Position numbers and translations under genes: made by a program
Shown: positions 8,516 to 17,944 of the stretch, piece after piece
How the letters are laid out: every line of letters starts with the position of its first letter
Position numbering within the stretch: position 1 is the stretch's first letter
Notes under the pieces: generated by a model
What the model saw: the letters and a program-made list of their open reading frames with translations, nothing else
Told to the model about the DNA's origin: nothing
The model's database searches: none
Assembly (NCBI RefSeq): GCF_900090315.1
Contig: NZ_FMHZ01000002.1
Location: 2,396,501-2,460,500, forward strand
Direction of reading: 5' to 3'
From: Micromonospora citrea
GTDB taxonomy: Bacteria; Actinomycetota; Actinomycetes; Mycobacteriales; Micromonosporaceae
DNA length: 64,000 nucleotides

Positions 8516-9391
8516 CTAGACCCGCAGGTAGAAGCGGAGGGTGACCCAGGCGGTGACCGCGCTGACCAGGCCGCCGACGCCGGCCATCAGCGGGAACATC
8601 ACCAGGATGTCGCCCCAGCCCACCGGGGACAGCAGGCCCTGCAACGCCTGGAGCGAACCGTCGAAGAGCAGATACTTCGCCGCGATCAGGGCCACCAGGC
8701 CGAGCAGCGAGCCGATCAGGCCGGCGACCACGGCCTCCAGCACGAACGGCGCCTGGATGAACCAGTTCGACGCGCCGACGAGCTTCATGACCGCGACCTC
8801 GCGCCGCTTGCTGTACGCCGCGACCTGGATCGTGTTGGCGACCAGGAGCAGCGCGGCGACGGCCATCACGATCGCGGCGGCCAGGGCGATGTTCTGGATC
8901 GAGGTGAGGATGTCGAAGATCTTGTCCAGCAGCCGGGACTGGTCGACGATCTCGTCGACGCCCTCGGCGTCCTTGTACTGGTCGTAGATGCTCTTGTACT
9001 GCTCGGGATTGTTGAGCGTGAGCCGGAACGACTCGGGCAGGCTGTCGGCCTTGACCGCGCTGAGCAGGTCCGGAGCGTCCTGGAACATCTCCTGGAAGCG
9101 CTTGTAGGCCTCGTCCTTGTTGACGTAGATGGTCTCCTTGACCAGCGGGTCGCCCTCCAGCTTGGCGGCCAGCGCGTCACGCTGCTCGGGGGTCACCTCC
9201 TGGTTCAGGAAGATCGAGACCTGGATGTTCTTGTAGTACAGGTCCTTCATGTCGTCGACCTGGCGGTACATGAGACCGCTGGCGCCGAGCATGGTCAGCG
9301 AGACCGCCATCGTGATGATCATCGCGATGGTCATGGTCACGTTGCGCCACAGTCCGACCAGTACCTCGGACAGGACGTATTTCACGCGCAT
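8516..9391 (-). CDS. ftsX: cell division protein FtsX
   Basis: Integral membrane partner of FtsE; the FtsEX complex activates peptidoglycan hydrolases at the division site (RipC in mycobacteria). The 291-residue protein begins MRVKYVLSE, has TM1 at about 20-42, a large extracellular domain (about 43-165) that contacts the hydrolase, and three C-terminal membrane segments (about 180-205, 225-250, 260-285). The permease-like signature KRREVAVMKLVGASNWFI lies between TM2 and TM3. The start is preceded by ggaggaaat. It follows ftsE by 66 bp on the same strand, the standard order. Confidence 0.95.
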   Translation of the reverse strand: MRVKYVLSEVLVGLWRNVTMTIAMIITMAVSLTMLGASGLMYRQVDDMKDLYYKNIQVSIFLNQEVTPEQRDALAAKLEGDPLVKETIYVNKDEAYKRFQEMFQDAPDLLSAVKADSLPESFRLTLNNPEQYKSIYDQYKDAEGVDEIVDQSRLLDKIFDILTSIQNIALAAAIVMAVAALLLVANTIQVAAYSKRREVAVMKLVGASNWFIQAPFVLEAVVAGLIGSLLGLVALIAAKYLLFDGSLQALQGLLSPVGWGDILVMFPLMAGVGGLVSAVTAWVTLRFYLRV

Positions 9392-9457
9392 CGGGATTTC
9401 CTCCGGGTCTCCGGCATGAGGTGTTCGTCGTCAGGCTGCGCAGGGGGTGGCGTCGGC

Positions 9458-10138
9458 TCAGCCGTAGACGCCGCGGGCCTGGTCGCGCACGATGCGGCCG
9501 CTCTCGATCTCGATGACCCGACGGCGCATCTGGTTCACGATGTTGGAGTCGTGCGTGACCATCACGACGGTCGTGCCGGTGCGGTTGATCCGGTCCAGCA
9601 GGCGCATGATCTCGATCGAGGTGTCCGGGTCCAGGTTTCCGGTCGGCTCGTCCGCGAGCAGGATCAGCGGGCGGTTCACGAACGCCCGGGCGACGGCCAC
9701 CCGCTGCTGCTCACCACCGGAGAGCTCGTGCGGGTAGCGGTGCTCCTTGCCACCGAGCCCGACCAGCTCCAGCACCTCCGGCACGACCCGGCGGGCGACC
9801 GCCTTGGTCTTGCCGATCACCTCGAGGGCGAACGCCACGTTCTCGTACGCGGTGCGGTTCGGCAGCAGCCGGAAGTCCTGGAACACGCAGCCGATGGAAC
9901 GCCGGAAGTGGGGTCGCTTCCACGAGCGCATCGACGTGACGTCCTTGCTGTTGACGATGACCCGGCCCTTGTTGGGCGAGACCTCGTGCAGCAGCAGCTT
10001 GATGATGGTGGACTTGCCGGAGCCGGATGGACCGATGAAGAAGACGAACTCGCCCTTCTCGATCGAGACGGACACGTTGTCGAGCGAAGGCCGGGACGCC
10101 TTCGGGTACGTCTTCGTCACTTGCTCAAGCTGAATCAC
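9458..10138 (-). CDS. ftsE: cell division ATP-binding protein FtsE
   Basis: ABC ATPase that powers FtsX. Walker A is GPSGSGKST at about residues 36-44, the signature is [14 protein letters not shown], and Walker B is [13 protein letters not shown], with the H-loop in VMVTHD. The GTG at 10138 starts the conserved [12 protein letters not shown] and gives 226 residues, normal for FtsE. The open frame extends 12 codons upstream with a sequence not seen in the family. The prfB-ftsE-ftsX-smpB order matches that of other actinobacteria, including M. tuberculosis. Confidence 0.95.
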   Translation of the reverse strand: MIQLEQVTKTYPKASRPSLDNVSVSIEKGEFVFFIGPSGSGKSTIIKLLLHEVSPNKGRVIVNSKDVTSMRSWKRPHFRRSIGCVFQDFRLLPNRTAYENVAFALEVIGKTKAVARRVVPEVLELVGLGGKEHRYPHELSGGEQQRVAVARAFVNRPLILLADEPTGNLDPDTSIEIMRLLDRINRTGTTVVMVTHDSNIVNQMRRRVIEIESGRIVRDQARGVYG

Positions 10139-10256
10139 GGGTGGTGAGTCTACGCGGTGTAACCGGGGAGCCAAGCCCCACGCCCCGCCGTTGCGAGTCG
10201 AGTCATCTATTTGGTGCGGATCGCGGAGATCGACGACGCGCTCCGCCCGCGATCGA

Positions 10257-11378
10257 TCACGCTGCGTCGCCGGCGATCTGCTGCTGCTTGCGCCACCGGA
10301 TACCGGCCTCGATGAAGCTGTCCAGGTCGCCGTCGAAGACCGAGGACGGGTTGCCGGTCTCCTGCTCGGTCCGCAGGTCCTTGACCATCTGGTAGGGGTG
10401 CAGGACGTACGAGCGCATCTGGTCGCCCCACGAGCCGGCGGCGTCGGTCTTCAGGCCCTGGAGCTTGGCCTGCTCCTCCTGGCGCTTGCGCTCCAGCAGC
10501 CGGGCCTGGAGCACCCGCAGCGCGGACGCCTTGTTCTGCAGCTGGGACTTCTCGTTCTGGCAGGTGACCACGATGCCGGTCGGGATGTGCGTGATCCGCA
10601 CGGCGGAGTCGGTGGTGTTGACGCTCTGCCCGCCCGGGCCGGACGAGCGGTAGACGTCGATCCGCATCTCGTTCTCGGGGATGTCGATGTGGTCGGTCTG
10701 CTCCACCACCGGCAGCACCTCGACGCCGGCGAAGCTGGTCTGCCGGCGGCCCTGGTTGTCGAACGGGCTGATCCGGACCAGCCGGTGGGTGCCCGACTCG
10801 ACGCTGAGCGTGCCGTAGGCGTAGGGGACCTTGACCGTGAAGGTGGCGGACTTGAGGCCCGCCTCCTCGGCGTAGGAGGTCTCGTAGACCTCCGTCGGGT
10901 AGCCGTGCCGCTCGGCCCAGCGCAGGTACATCCGCAGGAGCATCTCGGCGAAGTCCGCCGCGTCCACGCCGCCGGCGCCCGCCCGGATGGCGACCAGCGC
11001 CTCCCGGGAGTCGTACTCGCCGGAGAGCAGGGTGCGGACCTCCATCTCCTGGATGGCCTTGGTCAGCCCGGCGATCTCCGTCTCGACCTCGGTGAGGACC
11101 CCGGGGTCGGACTCGGCCTCGGCCAGCTCCAGCAGCACGGAGGCGTCGTCGAGGCGGGAGCGGAGGCTGCCGAGCTTGCTGATCTCACCGTTGACGTACG
11201 ACAGCTGCGAGGTCACCTGCTGCGCCTTGGCCTGGTCGTCCCACAGGTCGGGCGCGGAGGCCTCCTGCTCCAGGCGGGCCTTGTCCTGCCGCAGCCGGTC
11301 GATGTCGAGCACCGACTCGATGTTGCGCAGGGTGGCGTCGAGGTCCTTGAGCTGTTCGGCGTAATCGGCAGCGGTCAC
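10257..11378 (-). CDS. prfB: peptide chain release factor 2
   Basis: Class I release factor recognising UGA and UAA. The SPF codon-reading tripeptide is at residues 204-206 and GGQ (SGPGGQSVN) at 249-251, both diagnostic; SPF separates RF2 from RF1. Starting from the GTG at 11378 the product is 373 residues. The frame is continuous through the region where many bacteria have the autoregulatory UGA +1 frameshift, so that control is absent here, as known for a number of high-GC actinobacteria. A run of 55-bp repeats begins 22 bp upstream of the start, in the expected leader or promoter region. Confidence 0.95.
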   Translation of the reverse strand: MTAADYAEQLKDLDATLRNIESVLDIDRLRQDKARLEQEASAPDLWDDQAKAQQVTSQLSYVNGEISKLGSLRSRLDDASVLLELAEAESDPGVLTEVETEIAGLTKAIQEMEVRTLLSGEYDSREALVAIRAGAGGVDAADFAEMLLRMYLRWAERHGYPTEVYETSYAEEAGLKSATFTVKVPYAYGTLSVESGTHRLVRISPFDNQGRRQTSFAGVEVLPVVEQTDHIDIPENEMRIDVYRSSGPGGQSVNTTDSAVRITHIPTGIVVTCQNEKSQLQNKASALRVLQARLLERKRQEEQAKLQGLKTDAAGSWGDQMRSYVLHPYQMVKDLRTEQETGNPSSVFDGDLDSFIEAGIRWRKQQQIAGDAA

Positions 11379-11400
11379 GACAGACAAGGGTACTGCGCGT

Positions 11401-11628
11401 GCGAGGAGTGAGCTTGCGAGCCCCGCAGTCACGAGCGAAAGAGTTCGCCGCGCGTGCGAGGAGTGAGCTTGCGAGCCCCGCAGTCACGAGCGAAAGAGTT
11501 CGCCGCGCGTGCGAGGAGTGAGCTTGCGAGCCCCGCAGTCACGAGCGAAAGAGTTCGCCGCGCGTGCGAGGAGTGAGCTTGCGAGCCCCGCAGTCACGAG
11601 CGAAAGAGTTCGCCGCGCGTGCGAGGAG
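11401..11628. repeat. four perfect 55-bp tandem repeats plus a partial fifth
   Basis: Units at 11401-11455, 11456-11510, 11511-11565 and 11566-11620 are identical; the start of a fifth copy (gcgaggag) follows. Each begins gcgaggagtgagcttgcgag. They fill the gap between the PadR stop and the prfB start, so prfB transcription must start within or cross the array. The period is not a multiple of three, and no conserved peptide is encoded. The copies touch with no spacer, so this is not a CRISPR array. Confidence 0.92.
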
Positions 11629-11652
11629 GTGGGGCGGACCGGGGCGGGTGGG

Positions 11653-12168
11653 TCAGCCGACCGGGGCGCTCTTCAGCCAGGACAGGGCCGCCTTGTGGTA
11701 GGCGACGGCGAACTCCAGCGCGCTGGCGTCGTACGTCTCGCCTTCCTTCTTGGCGTTCTTGACCTGCTCGCGGACCTTGGCGAGCGCCTCGGTGTGGTAT
11801 TCGTTGGCCGCGGCCTGGAGGTTCTTGAGCTGGCTGGCCGAGTGCAGGTTGCCGAAGGCGATCCGCAGGGCGATCGGGTTGCGGATGGTGTCCCGGCCCG
11901 GGTCCTCCGCCAGCCAGCGGGAAAATGTCCGTTTCCCGGCCGCGGTGATCGCGTACGGCTGACTGGAGCGCGGCCCGGGCTTGCCCATCCGGACGAGGCC
12001 CCGCTCGGCCAGCACCGGCAGCTCGCGGTAGACCTGGCTACGGGTCATCGACCAGTACGGCGCCAGCCGTCGCTCGGCGGCGGCCATCAACTGGCCACCT
12101 GTCATGGGGCCCTCGTGGAGCAGCCCGAGCAGGGCCGCCGCCGTGGGGTTGACTCCGGAATCCGCCAT
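11653..12168 (-). CDS. PadR family transcriptional regulator
   Basis: DNA-binding repressor-type protein of the PadR family, 171 residues. The N-terminal winged helix (about 8-85) has LLGLLHEGPMTGGQLM, the YWSMTRSQVYRELPVLAERGLV recognition segment, and a wing with YAITAAGKRTF. The C-terminal half (90-165) is the helical dimerisation domain of the Vir type. The ATG at 12168 begins the conserved part; the frame is open 15 codons further without conservation. It lies 120 bp downstream of kynA on the same strand. The ligand and targets are not evident. Confidence 0.88.
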   Translation of the reverse strand: MADSGVNPTAAALLGLLHEGPMTGGQLMAAAERRLAPYWSMTRSQVYRELPVLAERGLVRMGKPGPRSSQPYAITAAGKRTFSRWLAEDPGRDTIRNPIALRIAFGNLHSASQLKNLQAAANEYHTEALAKVREQVKNAKKEGETYDASALEFAVAYHKAALSWLKSAPVG

Positions 12169-12288
12169 GCCCCTCACGCTGCCACTTTGCCGTCGTGGCG
12201 TCCAGGATTTCACGGTTTCGCCACCCGGTAGGGCTTCCTATGTGCACTGTCGGCGCGAGACAGTCCGCGCCGGAGCCCCGCGCGGCAC

Positions 12289-13101
12289 TCAGAGTCGGCT
12301 GCGCAGCTCCCACAGCTCGGGGTAGAACCGGGTCTCCACCCGGGAGCGCAGGTAGGCCCCGCCGGCCGAGCCACCGGTGCCCGGTTTGGTGCCGATCTGC
12401 CGTTCCGCCATCAGCACGTGCCGGGCCCGCCACAGCGAGAACGCCTGGTCGTGCGCGACCAGCGCCTCGGCGAGGTCCCACAGCGGCCCGAAGCGCTCCC
12501 GGTCCGCCGCGATCGTGGCGTACGCCGAGAATCGGGCCTCCGCCTCGGAGACGTCGAAACCGGCCCCGCCGAGCACGGCCAGGAAGCCGTCCCAGAGGCT
12601 CGGCTCGGCCAGCCGCCGTTCCAGCCGCTCCCGCTCCGCGTCGGGCAGCCCACGGAAGCGGCGCAGGTAGCCCGGGTCCTTGAGGCCGGAGAGGAACTCG
12701 ATCTCCCGGAACTGGGCCGACTGGAAGCCCGAGGCCGGGGCGAGTTTGGTGCGGAAGGCCAGGAAGTCCTGCGGGGTCATCGTGTCGATCACGTCGACCT
12801 GGCCGACCAGCACCCGCTCCACGACGTGGCAGCGCTCCAGCCGCACCCGGGGGAGGTAGGTCTCGCCGTCCAGCATCCGGTCCCGGGCGTCGGTCAGCTC
12901 GGAGAGCAGCAGCTTGAACCACAGCTCGTAGACCTGGTGGATGGTGATGAAGAGCAGCTCGTCGTGGGAGGCCGGGTCGGACTCGGGCACCTGGGCCGCC
13001 AGCAGGTCGGCCAGCCGCAGGTAGTCGCTGTAGGTGAGCAGGCCACCCTGCTCACCGAAGTGGGGATCGCGCGCGGGGGTGGGGTGGGTCACAGCGGCCA
13101 C
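12289..13101 (-). CDS. kynA: tryptophan 2,3-dioxygenase
   Basis: Haem enzyme that opens the indole ring of L-tryptophan to N-formylkynurenine, the first step of the kynurenine pathway. The 270-residue protein has the family hallmarks: LTYSDYLRL, HDELLFITIHQVYELWFK with the active-site His, and FSLWRARHVLMAERQIGTKPGTGGSAG, which holds the proximal haem His and the substrate loop. The start is the GTG at 13101; another GTG at 13092 is possible. No kynureninase or formamidase is visible nearby, so the rest of the pathway is elsewhere. It follows pruA, with a hairpin between them. Confidence 0.93.
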   Translation of the reverse strand: MAAVTHPTPARDPHFGEQGGLLTYSDYLRLADLLAAQVPESDPASHDELLFITIHQVYELWFKLLLSELTDARDRMLDGETYLPRVRLERCHVVERVLVGQVDVIDTMTPQDFLAFRTKLAPASGFQSAQFREIEFLSGLKDPGYLRRFRGLPDAERERLERRLAEPSLWDGFLAVLGGAGFDVSEAEARFSAYATIAADRERFGPLWDLAEALVAHDQAFSLWRARHVLMAERQIGTKPGTGGSAGGAYLRSRVETRFYPELWELRSRL

Positions 13102-13140
13102 GGTACCGCCGCCGCCCCAACCCCGCCCGCCGGCGGGAAG

Positions 13141-13169
13141 GGGCCCCTTCCCGTACGCGGAAGGGGCCC
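13141..13169 (-). terminator. hairpin between pruA and kynA
   Basis: Perfect 11-bp inverted repeat (13141-13151 and 13159-13169) with a 7-nt loop, 12 bp after the pruA stop on the minus strand. It likely ends the pruA transcript. Confidence 0.75.
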
Positions 13170-13180
13170 GTCCGCACGCC

Positions 13181-14809
13181 TCAGCCCATGTGGGGGTAGG
13201 TGTGGTCGGTCGGCGCGACGAAGGTCTCCTTGATCGTCCGGGGCGACATCCACCGGATCAGGTTGTGCCAGGAGCCGGCCTTGTCGTTGGTGCCGCTGGC
13301 CCGGGCGCCGCCGAAGGGCTGCTGCCCGACCACCGCGCCGGTCGGCTTGTCGTTGATGTAGAAGTTGCCGGCGGCGTACCGCATCTTCTCGGCCACCGCG
13401 TCGACCACCCGACGGTCGGTCGCGAAGATCGACCCGGTCAGCGCGTACGGCGCGATCGACTCCGCCTGCGCGACCACGTCGTCGAAGCGGGCGTCGTCGA
13501 AGACGTGCACGCCGAGGATCGGCCCGAAGTACTCGGTCGTGAACGTCTCGTGCGCCGCGTCCGTGCACTCGAACAGCGTCGGCCGGACGAAGTATCCGAC
13601 GGAGTCGTCGGCGGTGCCGCCCGCGACGACCCGGCAGGCGTCGTCACCGGCGATCAGCTCCAGCGCGGCGGTGTGCCTGTCGAACGCCTTGGCGTCGATC
13701 ACCGCGCCGCCGAAGTTGGCGAAGTCGGCCACGTCGCCGTAGGTGAGGGACTCCGTGGTGGCGGCCAGCCGGTCGCGCAGCCCGCCCTCCCAGAGCGACC
13801 GCGGCACGTACGCCCGGGACGCCGCGGAGCACTTCTGGCCCTGGTATTCGAAGGCGCCCCGGATCAGCGCGGTGTGCAGGGCGTCGACGTCCGCGCTGGT
13901 GTGCGCGACGACGAAGTCCTTGCCGCCGGTCTCGCCGACCAGTCGCGGGTAGCCCCGGTAGCGGGAGATGTTCTCCCCGACGGTCTTCCACAGGTGCTGG
14001 AAGACCTTGGTGGAGCCGGTGAAGTGGATGCCCGCCAGGTCGGGGTCGGCGAGCACGACGTCGGAGACCTCCTCGCCGCGCCCGGTGACCATGTTGATCA
14101 CGCCGGGGGGCAGGCCGGCCGCCTCGAACAGCCGCATGGTGAAGTGCGCGGCGAACTGCTGGGTCGGGCCCGGCTTCCAGACCACCGTGTTGCCCAGCAG
14201 GGCCGGCGCCGAGGGCAGGTTGCCGGCGATCGCGGTGAAGTTGAACGGGGTGATCGCGTAGACGAAGCCCTCCAGCGGGCGGTGGTCGAAGCGGTTCCAC
14301 ACGCCCGGGGAGGACATCGGCTGCTCCTCCAGCAGCTTCCGCGCGAAGTGCACGTTGAAGCGGAGGAAGTCGACGAACTCGCAGGCCGAGTCGATCTCGG
14401 CCTGGATGGCGGTCTTCGACTGGCCGAGCATGGTGGCCGCGTTCAGGGTGTCGCGCCAGGGGCCGGCGAGCAGCTCGGCGGCGCGCAGGAAGATCGCCGC
14501 CCGTTCCTCGAACGGCAGCGCCCGCCACATCGGGGCGGCGTCCTTGGCGGCCTTGACCGCCGCGCGGGCGTCGTCGTGGGTGGCGTGGGCGGTGACGCCG
14601 AGCACGTGCGCGTGCTTGTGCGGCTGCACCACGTCGATCGACTCGCCGGCGGCCATCCGCCGCTCGCCGGCGATGGTCATCGGCAGGTCGATCCGCTCGG
14701 CGGCCAGCTCGGCCAGCCGCCGCTGGAGCCGTTCCCGGTCGGCACTGCCCGGCTCGTAGTTGCGCACCGGCTCGTTGCGCGGCTCGGGTACGGAGAACAC
14801 GGCGTCCAT
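13181..14809 (-). CDS. pruA: L-glutamate gamma-semialdehyde (1-pyrroline-5-carboxylate) dehydrogenase
   Basis: NAD-dependent oxidation of glutamate semialdehyde to glutamate, second step of proline degradation. The 542-residue length equals the standalone PruA form. Visible are AITPFNFTAIAGNLPSAPAL, VVWKPGPTQQ, the Rossmann FTGSTKVF, the catalytic Glu in GETGGKDF, the catalytic Cys in GQKCSAASR, and FGPILGVHV. The ATG at 14809 has aggag about 7 bp upstream. The same frame stays open to 16498, but that extension has no aldehyde-dehydrogenase content and lies opposite other genes. A proline dehydrogenase partner is not in the window. Confidence 0.95.
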   Translation of the reverse strand: MDAVFSVPEPRNEPVRNYEPGSADRERLQRRLAELAAERIDLPMTIAGERRMAAGESIDVVQPHKHAHVLGVTAHATHDDARAAVKAAKDAAPMWRALPFEERAAIFLRAAELLAGPWRDTLNAATMLGQSKTAIQAEIDSACEFVDFLRFNVHFARKLLEEQPMSSPGVWNRFDHRPLEGFVYAITPFNFTAIAGNLPSAPALLGNTVVWKPGPTQQFAAHFTMRLFEAAGLPPGVINMVTGRGEEVSDVVLADPDLAGIHFTGSTKVFQHLWKTVGENISRYRGYPRLVGETGGKDFVVAHTSADVDALHTALIRGAFEYQGQKCSAASRAYVPRSLWEGGLRDRLAATTESLTYGDVADFANFGGAVIDAKAFDRHTAALELIAGDDACRVVAGGTADDSVGYFVRPTLFECTDAAHETFTTEYFGPILGVHVFDDARFDDVVAQAESIAPYALTGSIFATDRRVVDAVAEKMRYAAGNFYINDKPTGAVVGQQPFGGARASGTNDKAGSWHNLIRWMSPRTIKETFVAPTDHTYPHMG

Positions 14810-15088
14810 CAGGGCTCCTGGCGATCTCGACGGCGATGGCGAAATCGGACCCGCGGGCACCGACCGGACGGCCGGGGCCGGACGCCGCGGGGGTGGACCG
14901 GTCGCGGCGGCGGGACCTCGCCCGATTCTTCCACGACCCGCCGCCCGCCCCACCACCACCGACCGCCGCCCGCGGGGCGGGCGGCTGCGCTCCGTGGGCC
15001 GGGAGTCCGGGCCCGACGGGCGCGTACGCTGGGTGGCCGGTGAACTGCCGGCCCCGCCGAGGGCCGGGCGTCCGTCGGAGGGAAGAGG

Positions 15089-16228
15089 ATGACCAAGCAG
15101 CCCGGCAGCTCCGCCGCCGCGGAGTCCGACCAGCCGGTTCCGGTGGCCGACGAGACCGCCGCCGAGCCGGGCCCGGCCGACGCCGCCGGGTCGGACCTGC
15201 CGGCCGACGGTACGGGGACCGGGCCGGCCGACGGTACGGGGACCGGGCCGGCCGACGGTACGGGGACCGGGCCGGCCGACGGTACGGGGACCGGGCCGGC
15301 GCTCGCGCCCGGCGCGCCGGCGCTCGCGCTGCTGGCCCTCGGCTGGCTGGCCGCGATGCTCTGGTCGACGCGCGAGGTGATCCACTCGGCGGCCGCCGGC
15401 CTCACCGCCATCAGCCTCTCCGCCTTCGCCCTGCCGGGGGTGATCTCGGCCGCGCTGGTCGCCGGCGCCGCCTTCGCCCTCTTCGGCGTCGACCTGCTCG
15501 CCCGCCGGGGCAGCGACCGGGTCACCCTGCGCTTCGTGGCGGCGATCGGCACCGGCCTGCTCGTCGCGCTCGCCGCCGCGTTCGCGATCAACCTGACGTA
15601 CGCCGACAACGCGACCACCAGCGTCATCGCCGGCACCACCGCCGCAGCCGCGACCATCGGCGGGGCCGTCGCCGGCGCCCGCACCGCGCCCGTGGTCGGG
15701 GCGGTGGTCGCCGCCGCCCTCGGCACGCTGATCTTCGTGGTGGCCTTCAGCCGGGCCCGCGACCCGCTCTTCGACCTCTTCGGCGCCGGCGACAGCCAGG
15801 AGTCGCTGCTCACCGCCGCCAAGTGGGTGTCGCGCACGGAGTCGCTGCTCGCCGGCCTGGTGGCGGGGCTGCTCGCCTTCGGCTACCTGACCTGGGCGCG
15901 CCGCCGGGCCGCCCGGCTGGACGCGACGGCGCCCGCGCCGCGCTGGCCCGCGTACCTGCTGGCCGGGGCCGGCCCGGGCCTGCTCCTGCTCCTCACCGAG
16001 GTGATCATTCGGATCGGCGGGCGCTCCCTGCTCGACCTGGCCGGCGCGCTGAGCGAGGCGGACGCGGTGGCGCAGACCTCGTTGGGCACCTCGCGCGTGG
16101 ACAACGGCATCTGGGTGCTCTTCGTCGGCGCGCTGACCGCGATGATCGCCTTCGGCCGCACCCTGGGGCCGGCCCGCGCCGACGACGAGGACGAGGACGA
16201 GCCGGGCGAGGTCGGCACCGCCCGCTGA
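15089..16228 (+). CDS. multi-pass membrane protein with an N-terminal repeat tract
   Basis: 379-residue membrane protein without a recognised domain. Residues 1-70 are hydrophilic and disordered, including four identical ADGTGTGP repeats. Then come about seven to eight hydrophobic segments, roughly 75-92, 105-128, 145-168, 175-195, 200-225, 250-268, 285-305 and 340-360. The C-terminus is acidic (DDEDEDEPGE), so it is probably cytoplasmic. It is convergent with the 16257 gene, and the 280-bp gap to pruA (divergent) contains its promoter. Transport or sensing cannot be assigned. Confidence 0.8.
   Translation: MTKQPGSSAAAESDQPVPVADETAAEPGPADAAGSDLPADGTGTGPADGTGTGPADGTGTGPADGTGTGPALAPGAPALALLALGWLAAMLWSTREVIHSAAAGLTAISLSAFALPGVISAALVAGAAFALFGVDLLARRGSDRVTLRFVAAIGTGLLVALAAAFAINLTYADNATTSVIAGTTAAAATIGGAVAGARTAPVVGAVVAAALGTLIFVVAFSRARDPLFDLFGAGDSQESLLTAAKWVSRTESLLAGLVAGLLAFGYLTWARRRAARLDATAPAPRWPAYLLAGAGPGLLLLLTEVIIRIGGRSLLDLAGALSEADAVAQTSLGTSRVDNGIWVLFVGALTAMIAFGRTLGPARADDEDEDEPGEVGTAR
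15203..15298 (+). repeat. 24-bp in-frame minisatellite, four perfect copies
   Basis: Four exact copies (15203, 15227, 15251, 15275) of gccgacggtacggggaccgg plus gccg, encoding ADGTGTGP in the N-terminal tail of the membrane protein. Exact DNA identity suggests recent slippage expansion. Confidence 0.9.
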
Positions 16229-16256
16229 GGCCCTCGCCGGGCGGCGACCGGCGGAG

Positions 16257-16766
16257 TCAGGAGGCGGCGCGGAGCAGGACGTCCAGCTCCGAGACGTCGT
16301 ACCACTCCAGCTCGTGGTCCTCGGCCCCGTCGACGGTGAACTGCGCGTCCGGGTCACCCGCGAGCGCCTCGGTGACCACCTCCGCCGCCGCGGCGACGTC
16401 CCCCACCGCGTCGGCGCCGTCCACGTGGATCGCGGCCACGGCGGCGACGGGCACGGGCGCGCCCAGCTCGATGGCGCTGGAGCCGAGCTCCCCGTCACCC
16501 CGACCGACCGCCGAGGCGGGCAAGTCCACCGAGACCACCACCCGGCGGCGGGGCGCGTCGGCGTCGGCCCGGAGCAGTTGGAGCGCGTCCTGGGCGGCCC
16601 GGGTGAAGGCGACGTACTCCAGCTCCTCCTCGTCGCCCTCGGCGTACCACTCCCGCAGGGTGGGGGTGACGGCGTGCGCGGCGGCCACGGGCAGGCCCGG
16701 CCCGCGCAGGAGGGTCAGCATCGGGACGGTCGCCGGCACGTACACCCGGACAAGCTCCTCGGTCAC
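16257..16766 (-). CDS. conserved actinobacterial protein (DUF6912-like)
   Basis: 169-residue cytoplasmic protein starting [16 protein letters not shown], which I recall from an actinobacterial family of unknown function (DUF6912). It is acidic, with an alpha/beta pattern: strand [11 protein letters not shown] near 100, [11 protein letters not shown] near 130, and the C-terminal [13 protein letters not shown] motif. The start is the GTG at 16766; the frame extends 26 codons upstream without conservation. It is convergent with the membrane protein and divergent from the small helix-turn-helix gene. No enzymatic motif is seen. The family name is from memory. Confidence 0.75.
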   Translation of the reverse strand: MTEELVRVYVPATVPMLTLLRGPGLPVAAAHAVTPTLREWYAEGDEEELEYVAFTRAAQDALQLLRADADAPRRRVVVSVDLPASAVGRGDGELGSSAIELGAPVPVAAVAAIHVDGADAVGDVAAAAEVVTEALAGDPDAQFTVDGAEDHELEWYDVSELDVLLRAAS

Positions 16767-16982
16767 CGGTCGTCTCCCCCGCTCAGTTCCTCCGCCGGCC
16801 CCCGCCGGTCCGGCGCAGATCATGCCGTACGCCGTGACCGTCATACACCTCGCACCCGCCCGGCGGAAGCTTCCGGCCGGCCTGTTCCCCGGTCGTGTCG
16901 CCGCCGGGACCCGGCCGCCGGGTGGGCCGTGTCAGCCATCGGTGGCAAACTGAGCCAAACGACGCCGACCCCGGGAGTTTCC

Positions 16983-17210
16983 GTGGAGCCGAGGTTCCTG
17001 CTGCTCTCCGACGTGGCCGCCGAGCTCAACGTGTCGGATTCGCAGGTCTACCACATGGTCCGCAGCGGCGAACTGCCCGCGATCAAGATCGGCGGGCGGG
17101 GTCAGTGGCGCGTCGAGCGCGCCCGGCTGGAGGAGTACATCGAGCGCAAGTACGCCGAGACCGCCGAGTGGGTGCGGAGCAACCCGCTGGCGGAGCGCGA
17201 CCCGGAGTAG
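16983..17210 (+). CDS. small excisionase/MerR-type helix-turn-helix DNA-binding protein
   Basis: 75-residue DNA-binding protein. FLLLSDVAAELNVSDSQVYHMVRSGELPAIKIGG is a canonical winged helix-turn-helix of the excisionase/BldC type, followed by GQWRVERARLEEYIERKYAE, a dimerisation or wing-helix end. The GTG at 16983 is chosen because the domain begins right after it and gggag lies 8 bp upstream; a much longer open frame runs upstream to 16314 but is the shadow of the opposite gene. In actinobacteria such one-domain proteins are chromosomal regulators (BldC relatives), and no phage genes adjoin. The targets are unknown. Confidence 0.85.
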   Translation: MEPRFLLLSDVAAELNVSDSQVYHMVRSGELPAIKIGGRGQWRVERARLEEYIERKYAETAEWVRSNPLAERDPE

Positions 17211-17313
17211 CCGCGCGGATCCGCAGAGGCATTGACCGTCGGCTCTGCCATGCCCGAGAATGAGGGCAACCGAAGGCAAACGCAGGCAAACGCAAGATCA
17301 TGGGAGGGTCAGG

Positions 17314-17916
17314 ATGACCGACTCGCGCCGCCCCGGGCCGACCCGCCCTCCCGTGCGGCTGCGCCCCGCGCCCTCGTTCGAGCCGCCGTTCGCCGACGAC
17401 GACGCCGCTCACTGGCCCGCCCCCGCCCACGCCCAGCTCGCCCTCGACCTGTTCGAGCCGGCCCGCCGCGACGCCGACCGACCGCCCGGCCGCCGGGCGC
17501 GGGTGTCGCCCGCCCCGGCGGGACCGGGGCGCGGCCCGGCCGCCCCGCTGCCTCCCGGCGCGCTGGTGACCGCCACGCCCGAGGCCACCCGGGCCGCCCA
17601 CCGCTTCGTCGGCACCTGCCTGGAGGTGCTCAACGGCTACCGCCCGCCCGGGCAGCTCCGGCCGCTGCTCGACCCGTCCCGCGCGGCCGGCCTGCTGCCG
17701 GAGCTCGCCCGCGCCACCGCCCGGTCCGGCCCGGTGCGGCGCCGGGCCACCCGCCCCGCCGTACGGCTGCGTCGGCTGCGGGTCTGCGAGCCCCGGGCCG
17801 CGGCCGTGGAGGCCGCCGCGGTGCTCGCCGGCACGGGCGGGCGCACCTGGGCGATGGCGCTGCGCCTGGAACACCGCCGCGGCGCCTGGCTCTGCACCGC
17901 CCTCCAGGTGCTCTGA
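17314..17916 (+). CDS. Rv3235-like conserved actinobacterial protein
   Basis: 200-residue protein. The first 90 residues are Pro/Arg-rich and probably disordered. The C-terminal 100 residues form the conserved part: AAHRFVGTCLEVLNGYRPPGQLRPLLDP, then RLRRLRVCEPRAAAVEAAAVL and WAMALRLEHRRGAWLCTALQV, an alpha/beta fold. This matches the Rv3235 family, which sits near secA in M. tuberculosis as here. The function is unknown. The ATG at 17314 has aggagg-like spacing (gggtcagg). The last seven codons and the stop are part of a 21-bp tandem duplication (17906-17947), so a second stop follows in the copy. Confidence 0.8.
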   Translation: MTDSRRPGPTRPPVRLRPAPSFEPPFADDDAAHWPAPAHAQLALDLFEPARRDADRPPGRRARVSPAPAGPGRGPAAPLPPGALVTATPEATRAAHRFVGTCLEVLNGYRPPGQLRPLLDPSRAAGLLPELARATARSGPVRRRATRPAVRLRRLRVCEPRAAAVEAAAVLAGTGGRTWAMALRLEHRRGAWLCTALQVL

Positions 17917-17944
17917 AACGCGGTCGAGGTGCTCTGAAACGCGG

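Noticed and set aside
10257..11378. Programmed +1 frameshift in prfB
   Set aside because: The reading frame is continuous through the N-terminal region, with no in-frame UGA.
11401..11628. Possible CRISPR array
   Set aside because: The 55-bp units abut with no spacers and there are no cas genes.
13181..16498. One 1105-residue open frame continuing upstream of pruA
   Set aside because: Only the part from 14809 is aldehyde-dehydrogenase-like; the rest lies antisense to a clear membrane-protein gene and is a high-GC shadow.
16983..17210. Excisionase of a prophage
   Set aside because: No integrase, att-like repeat or phage gene is nearby; it fits chromosomal BldC-like regulators.
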